A stretch of 11,828 nt of DNA from Bremia lactucae (taxonomy: Eukaryota; Oomycota; Peronosporomycetes; Peronosporales; Peronosporaceae), in NCBI RefSeq assembly GCF_004359215.1, contig NC_090610.1, forward strand, positions 1,202,128 to 1,213,955, in the 5' to 3' direction. The notes under the pieces are model-generated. The model searched no databases. It was given only the letters and a program-made list of their open reading frames with translations, and was not told where the DNA came from. Positions 1 to 6,518 of the stretch are shown here, one piece after another (the stretch's first letter is position 1; each line of letters begins with the position of its first letter). The translations under genes and the position numbers were made by a program.

Positions 1-275
1 TTGTTAATCTATCTTTGTAAATGTTGTCTTAACTATAAACTAATACTAAACATGTAAATGAATTCTTATCTATCTTATCTCGTAACTCTCTTTGATTACT
101 TCTACAGCTGATTAGTCTGCGGAATAAATAGACATAATGGTCTATACCTATTTATGGATAAGAATTCAGGAAATTACTATTTAAAGTAATTTCCTCCAAA
201 TATTATCTATCTTTTGGATAATATTAATTAACAATCTTTTATTGTTAATTTCATGTAACGATACACCCCGTTACA
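1..275 (-). mobile_element. LTR or LTR-like repeat end, AT-rich, runs off the left edge
   Basis: On the minus strand the segment starts at 275 with TGTAACGGGG, the same ten bases that form one edge of the LTR at 4325, and runs leftward out of the window. It is non-coding, very AT-rich and full of perfect inverted repeats. A TATA-like CATAAATAG lies on minus near 153-161. The start coincides with the abrupt end of the gene at 271-630, as expected for an insertion junction. Orientation is not settled: LTR ends are often inverted repeats, so 275 could also be the 3' end of a plus-strand element. Whether this is a solo LTR or part of a full element cannot be seen. Confidence 0.6.
60..275. repeat. 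Series of perfect inverted repeats inside the LTR-like segment
   Basis: Arms read directly: 60-70 with 157-167 (11 bp, outer pair), 168-177 with 186-195 (10 bp, 8-base loop), 202-207 with 217-222 (6 bp), 226-235 with 241-250 (10 bp, 5-base loop), and 254-260 with 269-275 (TGTAACG/CGTTACA). The stems follow one another almost without gaps, so a transcript of either strand could fold into a row of hairpins. Confidence 0.7.
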
Positions 276-630
276 AAGAAGCCATGGAATTGACCATCTT
301 GGTCATTTTGCTTGAAATTACGCCCGTCGCAGTACCCACAACAAAGACGATCCCCATAAAGCCAATATACTCAAAAGCTAGAATCATGCTCTGTTCTAAT
401 TCGGATTGCTCCTCCGTATACCATCCCGCAGTCAGCAAGTTTCTCTTGGTCCAGATCTTTTGCGCTAGATACGAGGCTACGGTCACCGTAAGCATGTACA
501 TCATGAATGGCCTATGAACGTGCTCTTCGATAAATGGCGTTGTAACTCCAGCTGCGTTTTGTCGAAACTTGTTTATAGTCACCCTTGGCGATACTGCTGC
601 TACCTTTTGCCACAAATGTTGCAATGGCAA
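271..630 (-). CDS. Small two-helix membrane protein, function unknown, 3' end replaced by LTR
   Basis: The frame is open for at least 119 codons. The N-terminal 40 residues are basic, with RVTINKFRQN near residues 16-25. Two hydrophobic segments follow at about residues 41-57 and 82-105, joined by a polar loop containing GWYTEEQSELEQ. This could suit a mitochondrial or endomembrane protein; I do not recognise the family. No ATG precedes residue 43 in this frame: the reading opens after a TGA near 664-669 and position 628-630 is TTG. Either the start lies in an upstream exon (ATG at 833-835, donor at 807, acceptor at 639 would keep frame) or the start codon has been lost. The last Leu codon and the TAA stop fall inside the adjoining LTR, so the original C-terminus is probably missing. 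Confidence 0.55.
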   Translation of the reverse strand: MPLQHLWQKVAAVSPRVTINKFRQNAAGVTTPFIEEHVHRPFMMYMLTVTVASYLAQKIWTKRNLLTAGWYTEEQSELEQSMILAFEYIGFMGIVFVVGTATGVISSKMTKMVNSMASL

Positions 631-926
631 AAAATCTGCTAGTGCAATAATTACACCATTTCTTCTTCACTTACAACCTAATAAAAACATTAAATAACCA
701 CTAATTAGCACGGCTTATTGCAAATTTGTAAAGCCGTTTAAAAGTGGAAACTTTAGCCGAATTTGTTATTTACTTAGTATAATTGGCTTAAGAGATTCAC
801 CTTTTACCAAATACCGTCAATACACTGATCAACATTCCGAAAGATAATTACGCAGATCAGACATACAATATATTCATATCCATTCATAATTCATTCCTCA
901 AATACCACGAGATAAAAGACATATAA
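631..926 (-). other. AT-rich upstream region of the small gene, possible intron and first exon
   Basis: No long frame is present. On minus, ATG at 833-835 opens a short frame (MLISVLTVF) reaching a GT donor at 807. An AG acceptor at 639 (or 636) would join it in phase to the open frame below, giving an intron of about 170 nt. Other GT donors at 814 and 800 are out of phase with these acceptors. This model is inference and the region could instead be plain promoter sequence. Nothing else was recognised. Confidence 0.25.
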
Positions 927-1640
927 CTAACTTAGGTGGAGTAGAAGAACCAGACACTTAGACGACTTCTTATTGTGCCCCTTGAGGGAAAACCCAGACG
1001 CTTGAATAAACTGCAAATGAAATTTGCGACGCCCCACATGCTCAAAGTGAAAAGGGTCCCTTTGGGTACTGGTCGCTGCCTTGCTGTGCTTCTTTCCACA
1101 ATAGTTTACTGGGCGACCCTTGGTTCTTCTCGGGACTAGGTCAGTAGGAGGCATGCTGACGCGTTCTAACAGCTTCAAGTGACGAGCTTGCGTCAGTTGT
1201 AAGAAAGCCAGAAGATTAGGGTGCAAGGGCTCGCGACCGCTGGGTCCAGGAGGATAGACACCCTTTTCTTCCCGAAAAGATGCCAATGATGATGAAAGTC
1301 TTCAAGCGCCAATATCACGTTCTTTTCGAGCATTTCGCAAAATTGATCTGAGCAAGGAATGGCCGTAGATTTTCTCATTAGACCGCGACACGCGACTGGC
1401 TCCTTGGCTGGCGTCATAATCGCATCAGCCATATGATTTGCGGCAACATTCAGAGCGTAGCTGGATATTATGTGAATAGTGGCTTTGAACATCGGGTTGT
1501 TGGTTGAGCGGTACGCAAAAAAAACGTCTTACTGGTGGTGAGCGACACTTCAAGCTCAGCTGCGCGGTTGATATTTACCGCTTAATATTCTTCACCACTT
1601 CGCGAAAATTTTCGATAAACAGCCACGTACGCCAGCCCCC
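927..1640 (-). pseudogene. Decayed C-terminal SWIM zinc-finger tail of a MULE/FAR1-like protein
   Basis: Reading minus leftward through three frames gives a continuous theme: ENFREVVKNIKR (about 1600), then AAELEVSLTTSKTFF, then MFKATIHIISSYALN (1492 down). It continues ACRGLMRKSTAIPCSDQF and LALEDFHHHWHL (about 1300), then a Pro-rich tail with PRRTKGRPVNY and STQRDPFHFEHVGRRK. The 'IPC-x-H ... L-x-DFH-x-HWHL' arrangement followed by an 'RGRP'-type basic tail is typical of SWIM domains at the end of MULE transposases and related oomycete proteins (family knowledge). Zinc ligands look damaged: the expected CxC is ACR and the expected CSH is CSD. A frameshift near 1280 and others near 1500 and 1590 make it a pseudogene. 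It joins a Gypsy RT fragment at about 1640. Identification is by motif only. Confidence 0.5.
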
Positions 1641-1985
1641 GTGGCCTTCTTCACGCAGAAGGTTGGACTTGAATGTGGCGAGGTACTCTCGCGCACATGA
1701 CCCGCCATGCGGCGGCCTTCAAAGAATTCGTCAATAGCTTCGACTTGATCTCGAGGCAACGGCCACTGCCGTGTCTCAAACCTGGCACGAGGTCAATCTC
1801 GTGCCGAAAACACCACGATCAGCAGAAAGTTCAACCGGAATCGTGTCCGGGAATACATCTGCATACTCACGAGCAATGTCGTTAACTGGGTTACCAGACT
1901 CTTGCAGAGTATCCTAAGACTGTGACGCAAATCGTTCTTCACGCGCTGATGTTGGCTCGTCGCTTCGAGGTCGCGTCATATGCTC
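1624..1985 (-). pseudogene. Element 1 Pol: N-terminal part of reverse transcriptase
   Basis: On minus, REERFASQS (about 1950), the stretch QESGNPVNDIAREYADVF, and VELSADRG lead to EIDLVPG. After a frameshift come TRQWPLPRDQVEAIDEFFEG (about 1774-1705) and GHVRESTSPHSSPTFCVKKA (about 1690-1640). These match the start of Ty3/Gypsy RT, where R-Q-W-P-L-P precedes the fingers. One in-frame TAG replaces a residue after FASQS, and single-base shifts lie near 1790 and 1640. The frame ends with GGWR, just before the position where the catalytic RT palm would begin. The YxDD region, RNase H and integrase are absent. Confidence 0.85.
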
Positions 1986-2332
1986 TTATGTCGCGGTAAC
2001 CACCTTGTTGGTGATCAAACATAGTTGTTCCACAGTGCCTCTCTTAAGGTCACGTAGGAAATTCTTCCAGGAGAGTCCTGGAAGGCGTGTTTTTGAGGGC
2101 GCGTCACGATATGGACTCGCGACTTCAATGTTTAGGCGCCTTTGTGGACCCCCTTCCACGTAAATAATAGCGTGAACACATTCCAACGCTGAATTCTCGA
2201 TGCTTGTGTCCCCGTCGTGCTTCGAGTCGATACTCGAAGCTGGCGAACCGCAGCCAGGTGATGAACACTCACCCCCCCTCTAGGCGCTGGTTGTCCTCAT
2301 CCATGATGCCGCAAACACGTGACGGGAGAAAT
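1986..2332 (-). pseudogene. Element 1 Pol: linker between protease and RT
   Basis: An open stretch on minus (2186 to 1986, extending up to about 2270 in the same frame) reads [12 protein letters not shown], then [15 protein letters not shown] and [16 protein letters not shown], then EQLCLITN. The LSWK-FLRDLK-G-EQ-CLI pattern is the conserved pre-RT linker of oomycete Gypsy polyproteins (family knowledge). The stretch above about 2270 is out of frame and low-complexity. It contains no catalytic residues. Confidence 0.7.
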
Positions 2333-2630
2333 CCATGTTCGACCGCCTTAAGCCCGTGTGGGATCCCCTGCTCGACCACAAATAGCCCAGGTGGGAACCT
2401 TGGTTCGACCATCATGTTCTCGCGTGGGGACTCCTGTCCGTCCACGTCATGCTCGTGTGGAAGCCCTACTCACTTACTGCATGCAGGTGCAGGAACTTCT
2501 ACTCGACCGCGTTGTTGGCGCGCGGACACCTTTGTTTGACCGCGTTGTTGACGCGCGGGAACCTCTGCTCGACCGCGCCGTTCTCTCGCGGAAACCGCTA
2601 CTCATCCGCATTTTTTACTCGCTGTGAAGC
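2333..2630 (-). repeat. About nine degenerate 33-bp tandem repeats in element 1 pol
   Basis: Units of 33 bp follow one another, each with a core such as CTCGACCGCGTTGTTGACGC then a G-rich end; the three units at about 2495-2595 are the most alike and the outer ones are diverged. In the minus Pol frame each unit gives 11 residues of the form NNAVEQRFPRV, with stops in some copies. The length of 33 keeps frame, so the array was probably once translated as a repetitive linker between protease and RT. Confidence 0.75.
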
Positions 2631-2639
2631 GAGGAGTCT

Positions 2640-3018
2640 CTGTCACTAGTATCCAGAAGAACAGAACAAGCAGTACAGAAAGGGTCATCGCTCGTTCTGT
2701 GCACCGCAGGCGTCGTGGATTCCCGATCCGCGACTGTGACGTTGGGCCAGTCACTTGGAGATACCCAGAGATGATAACACTTCACTGACGTCGAACTTGC
2801 GTCGCCGTCTCACTGATCTAAACAGTCGATCTAGGGCTCATGCCGTGCCAATCATGGTATGCCCAGGATGCAATCGAATGCATAGTTCATCACGATAACT
2901 AAGAGATCATCATTACTGCGAAAACCGTCAAACGTATACGGCAATGACACTACGCGTCGCAATACGCGATGTGATTTCCCGTCAGCCAACTTGACGATGA
3001 CTTGTCCAGGCCCCTCGC
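2640..3018 (-). pseudogene. Element 1 Pol: C-terminal half of the aspartic protease
   Basis: On minus, EGPGQVIVKLADGKSHRVLR (3016 down), then VVSLPYTFDGFRSNDDLL, then NYAFDCILGIP (ending about 2852). The second beta-sheet half of a retropepsin usually ends in a hydrophobic ILG-type motif, and CILGIP fits. The reading continues with decayed sequence (NRSVRRR, FDVSEVLSSLG) to about 2640. The catalytic Asp half is not upstream on this strand; it lies inverted next door. Confidence 0.8.
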
Positions 3019-3360
3019 GGCGCGCCAGCGCCGATGTCGGCGTATGTTGTGAACGCTCATCATAAGAGCGTTGCTCCGGCCGCACCTTCAAAAAAAACGG
3101 TCGGTACCAGTAGGTGCTGGGCGTCCTACTGTTTGGAACGGAGGTCAGGGTCCCCCGGTGGCAGCCCGACCTTTCAGCTCCCACGTGCTATGTGCACGGA
3201 TAAATGCCACCACAACAAGTGGTGATTCACATCTGATTATTGTCAATTTGTATGTCGCCGGTGTCCGGCAACCTCTACGAGTGCTCCTGGACTCAGGAGC
3301 GACAAACAATATCGTTAGTGAAACCTGTTTATCGATGCTGCGTCCCAGCATTCCGGTACG
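3019..3360 (+). pseudogene. Element 1 protease N-terminal half with DSGAT, inverted segment
   Basis: This stretch encodes on plus what should be on minus. It starts with APAPMSAYVVNAHHK, as follows a Gag zinc knuckle, continues with NATTTSGDSHLIIVNLYVAG, then has the aspartic protease active site LLDSGAT (DSGAT at 3290-3304). It ends with SETCLSMLRPSIPVR at 3361. Flanks on both sides resume the same protein on minus: zinc knuckle to the right, EGPGQVIVK to the left. A clean inversion of about 340 bp explains this. One internal frameshift lies near 3095. Confidence 0.85.
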
Positions 3361-4204
3361 GCATTTAGCCATGCGATGCCCTGGCTTTTGACAGCGAAAG
3401 AAAATCATTTGACGCCCGATGCGAGTGTCACCCTTACAGGGAGTCGCGCGTCGTCGGTCTCCCGACACTCAATCGCGTCGATCTCCATTGATTCCCGACC
3501 ATAGGGCCGGGCGGTGACAACCGCAGGCTTGGTATAAGCCTTGGTGACCCTAAAGTCCTCTCGGAGGGCAATGGCAAAGGCCTCCTCCAATGTGGCAGGC
3601 TCCGCACGCTCAAGCGATAAGCGGGTCTGCCCTTCACGCATGCCGTCCATAAAGACACTCACCTGTGTGTACATGTCAATGTCCATGGGATGTGTGATGA
3701 TACACGATGCCAGATGGCGAGCCATCTGCACGTTGTCGCGCATCGCCAATTTACCCTGTCGCATGGAAAGGAATCTTGAGCGCACCATTTTGTCCTCTTG
3801 CGATGGCTTGAAGGCAAGACAAAGGTGGGCGGGGAATGCGTGCTCGACCACGATGAGCTTACCAAGGACCCGTTTATTGGCTGTTCCGGTGATATGGGAA
3901 AGGAGAAAGTAGACTTTCGACTGATGCGTCTCGAGGAGCCTCGATTCGATGGCGATGTCGACTCCTTGGTACCATTGTTTCAGCGATAATCGATCTTTAC
4001 CTCTCCTGAGCAGAATAAGGTTTCTATCTTCACGAAATCGTTTTGTGAAGATCGCGATGGAGTTAAAGCTCGTCGATTGGATTGGAGAGCTTGCGGGCCA
4101 TGAACGCATGTATGGCGAGCTGTTGTGCGTCGGGGGTCGCTGATCTCATCGAAGACGCGACGAACGCCTCTCCCGATATCGTTGCGAGGCGACTGAAGAC
4201 ATCC
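3361..4204 (-). pseudogene. Element 1 Gag with capsid-like domain and damaged zinc knuckle
   Basis: The main open stretch (4109 to 3405) encodes a capsid-type Gag. It contains QWYQGVDIAIESRLLETHQS, LGKLIVVEHAFPA, RSRFLSMRQGKLAMRDNVQM, and PATLEEAFAIALREDFRVTK, followed by MEIDAIE. Earlier residues in another frame (QQLAIHAFMARKLS near 4110) show a frameshift near 4080-4040. A candidate start ATG is at 4202-4204 but its frame soon ends. Another frameshift near 3450-3470 moves the reading to GDRRRATP and the zinc knuckle FFRCQKPGHRMAKC (about 3402-3361). The first Cys of the expected CX2CX3GHX4C is Phe (TTC for TGC). The gene is broken right after the knuckle by the inverted segment. Confidence 0.85.
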
Positions 4205-4237
4205 CACTCAACACAATTGACAGGGGGGATGTTTGCG

Positions 4238-4260
4238 CGCTCCAGAACAAATCTGGAGCG
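4238..4260 (-). repeat. Perfect 9-bp stem-loop in the gag leader of element 1
   Basis: CGCTCCAGA (4238-4246) and TCTGGAGCG (4252-4260) are perfect inverted repeats around a 5-base loop, about 34 bases upstream of the first candidate gag ATG on minus. A leader RNA hairpin (packaging or dimerisation) is possible but not shown. Confidence 0.6.
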
Positions 4261-4324
4261 TCGAATTACGGTGATCCGCTCATCCTAAACTCGGGTATGG
4301 GAAGGACTACTGAGGGCTATCAGG

Positions 4325-5068
4325 TGTAACGGGGATAGAGCGTCCTGTCACTAGCTTTCACGAACGCTTGAGGAGATATTAGCCTAAGTATTAGGTACCA
4401 AGTTAAAGTCAATTTATTTAATTTATACTAAGATTTTATCCTACTAAGTACGATCGTTTTCCCGCTTTTTAGGAAATACTTATTTTCAGGTAAATTATCA
4501 TCGGTCCATATTGGGTCTTCTGGCCCCCAATAATGAATCAGTTATAATTTGTTACGCTGTGCCCGCTATCCGGGCACTCTAGCGGGGCTACCTCGCTTCT
4601 AAAGTCAGAGGAAGACTTTCACACTCAGAGAGTCACTTAGTTCTATTGAACTAATGGGTTTAACAACTCAGGAAGTCAAGTCGTACAAGCTATTAAAGCT
4701 TAAGAAATCCTAGTTCAAGGGATTCAGGGGCTCGTAGAACCAAGTGGCAACTAGTGCCCAAGAGGATACACCTTAGAAAGGCTTCTATCTCTTACAGATC
4801 AATGCGCAAGCCTTAGAAAGACACTTAACGCTTTAAGATCAAAAGGAGGACTGCACTTTATTTAATTATTTAAATCTAAAAACCTTACCCTGCTAATTTA
4901 AAATAGATTTCGGCCGCCAGATATAAATCTGGCGGCGACCACATCTGTTACCCATAATAAATGGGATTTAAGTGACTAACTATTTAAAAATTAGATAAAA
5001 GGGTATTTTGCCCATAAAGTAAATGTACCACAACAACGGTTCTCCAACCGATGTGTGCGCCATTACAC
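4325..5068 (-). mobile_element. 3' LTR of element 2 (about 744 bp)
   Basis: On minus the segment begins TGTAATGG (5068 down) and ends CCGTTACA (to 4325), an imperfect 8-bp terminal inverted repeat with TG...CA ends. A purine tract lies immediately before the start. The interior is non-coding and AT-rich, with a perfect 10-bp stem at 4913-4936 that holds a TATA-like TTTATATC on minus. Smaller stems (4561-4575, also 4562-4568 with 4580-4586) and a direct repeat CCTTAGAAAG lie near 4780-4820. The exact right edge rests on the PPT and the inverted ends, since the partner LTR is not in the window. Confidence 0.65.
4911..4936. repeat. Perfect 10-bp stem-loop in the LTR
   Basis: GCCGCCAGAT and ATCTGGCGGC pair perfectly across a loop of about four bases (ATAA). 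The stem is GC-rich in an AT-rich LTR, so it would form readily in RNA. On minus it lies about 130 bases into the LTR; a role in U3/R structure or regulation is possible. Confidence 0.65.
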
Positions 5069-5078
5069 CCTCTCCCAT
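5069..5078 (-). promoter_or_regulatory. Polypurine tract of element 2
   Basis: On minus TGGGAGAGGG directly precedes TGTAATGG. A purine run touching the 5' edge of the 3' LTR is the standard primer for plus-strand DNA synthesis in LTR retrotransposons. Its place between pol and the LTR fixes the element's orientation as minus. Confidence 0.65.
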
Positions 5079-5178
5079 CAGACTATTGACACCGAGTGAC
5101 AACATTCACTTCATTTCCTTTTTGAGGTTGGAACATAAACAGCCGACCATTCGGTTGTGTTTTTCTTTCCTTTGTCTC

Positions 5179-6518
5179 ATGACAATCAAGCGTGAGTCAC
5201 AGACTCTTAGCACATTCCTCGACGATGAAAGAATCGTAGACTTTAAAAGTCACTCTCCATCAGACAAGGAAGAGAAAGAGCGTCGTTCTCTAACGCCTTC
5301 TCCTCTGGATGAACGTCGGCGGGCCCCGAATCCGTTCCCAGAACGTGGTGTCGCTGATATCTTAACTGCTTTGAGCAGGACACGGGACCCTGAGTTCAAC
5401 ATCATTACGAATCCGCTCGATGAACAGCAAGAACGGATAACCCTCATTGAGGAAAGAGCTCGTCGTCGGGCTGCCGAGATAGGAAAGCTAAAGTTCATGG
5501 TGAATATATATTCACTCCGCTTAGTGCGGACGAGCGTCTCGAAGAGATAGCGGGTCACAGCTTGGGCATCTGGATGTCCGGTGACCCGGCGGGGACGCCG
5601 GATGAGATCACTGCTCGCGGCGCCGCGCTCTTACAGAGCAATACGTTACGCCAAAAGTAATGATGCGAGGTCAGTATCTGATGCATTTACGTGATCAAGC
5701 CCGTGGGGCTTCGGTGACCTCCATGAGGGAAATTCCGATCGTTTTGTTTTCAAACGAATCAAGGAGTGAAAACGAAGTCTCATTGGAGAACTGGGTCAAC
5801 CGGGCCCGCCGCCTTCGTAATATTTGGAATATCAGAGAGTCTGCGGATAAGGCTGATGTTTGTTTGGAACGGAAGCTCCGCTTCGATTTCGCCAAGCTTA
5901 AGGCCAGAGGCCAATTACGTTCGCCATTTATGCCACAAAACGAAGAAAGGCCTAGCCGATATTTCAGTGCTTCGGTTGACCGTACAACCATGGATCGAAG
6001 CTGCACTGAGGCTATAGATCCACCTTATCCCACGTTTAGTGGTGGGAAGCGTCGTTTGACGCGAGTTGACCCTGAGCTTGGCGCTCAAAAACGTCAACGG
6101 CGTACGGGCAATCTTGCCGAAGAGGTACCTCGAACTCCCAAGAGTTTTCAGAAGAGGGGTACCCTAGCGACTTCACCAGATACTGGTGTTGACTCTTACG
6201 ACGACGTCGTTTTAAAAGTTTTTCCACATGAGACTGAAGGTTCCCCCGCGCATCAAGCCGTGCGGGAGGGGGGCCGAAATTTCGGCGGAAGCATTTAATG
6301 CTCTACGGCCCGAGGTGCAACTTCTTCGTGAGGTCCTTGCTCGGATTGAGAGCTCCTTTGAGGCGGTTCAGAACCGTCTTTCGCTGCTGGAGCGTCAGCA
6401 GGCACGTTTAGAGGGCCAGCTAGATATCCTTATGAGGATGCAGCAATCTGCGGCACGACCGCCTGTCTCGGCGCAAGCGCCTTCAAGTCCACGTGGGAAG
6501 GGTCCCGGTATGGCTTAA
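5179..6518 (+). pseudogene. Antisense ORF of element 2: coiled-coil, NLS-bearing protein overlapping pol, frameshifted
   Basis: A plus-strand protein of about 440 residues can be read through three frameshifts (near 5505, 5658, and 6290-6300). It starts at ATG 5179 (MTIKRESQTLSTFLDD). It continues with a charged section (SPSDKEEKERR, PLDERRRAPNPFPERGVADI), DERLEEIAGHSLGIWMSGDP, MRGQYLMHLRDQARGASVTS, and ENWVNRARRLRNIW. A basic bipartite patch follows, KRR then eleven residues later KRQRR (about 6049-6100). The C-terminus has heptad-like QLLREVLARIESSFEAVQNR and RLEGQLDILMRMQQ, ending in a Pro/Ser-rich tail at 6518. It is not a recognised enzyme. It lies between the 3' LTR and pol and overlaps the pol C-terminus for 483 bp. 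Antisense ORFs are known in some plant Tat-lineage Gypsy elements. A chance opposite-strand frame is possible for the overlapped part only; 5179-6035 has no coding counterpart. Confidence 0.6.
6036..6297 (-). pseudogene. Element 2 Pol: chromodomain and C-terminus
   Basis: On minus: FGPPPARLDARG, then HVEKLLKRRRRKSQHQYLVK (about 6225-6165), SLGYPSSENSWEFEVPLRQD, then CPYAVDVFERQAQ and stop TAA at 6036. This is a chromodomain of the Gypsy chromovirus type, which directs integration by reading histone marks. The near-invariant Trp of the 'VKW-GY' aromatic cage is Ser here (TCG). The frame is one base off from the linker upstream because of an indel near 6290-6300. The whole domain lies opposite the plus-strand ORF. 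Confidence 0.85.

Larger units (their letters stand above)
1620..4324 (-). mobile_element. Element 1: decayed, truncated and rearranged Ty3/Gypsy retrotransposon
   Basis: Gag, protease, linker and the start of reverse transcriptase follow in the order Gag to Pol from high to low coordinates. There is no LTR of its own in the window. The 3' side stops inside RT at about 1635, where a SWIM fragment begins. The 5' side stops at 4324, where the LTR of element 2 begins. Numerous frameshifts, in-frame stops and an internal inversion show it is dead. Its Gag and protease differ in sequence from those of element 2, so the two belong to different Gypsy families. Confidence 0.85.

Noticed and set aside
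254..275. TGTAACG...CGTTACA as a transcription factor operator or terminator
   Set aside because: The same ten-base edge recurs at 4325 as an LTR end, so a repeat boundary is the simpler explanation.
2204..2627. Repetitive plus-strand frames over the 33-bp array
   Set aside because: The array keeps frame in any of the six frames because its period is a multiple of three; the minus frame is continuous in theme with flanking Pol, so the plus frames are by-products.
3541..3912. 123-codon open frame on plus
   Set aside because: Mirror of the element 1 Gag coding strand.
4325..5068. Reading this LTR as the 5' LTR of a plus-strand element with the 5179 ORF as its gag
   Set aside because: A purine tract touches its right edge on minus, no TGG-type primer site follows on plus, and the plus ORF overlaps a genuine minus chromodomain; a 3' LTR of element 2 fits better, though not proven.
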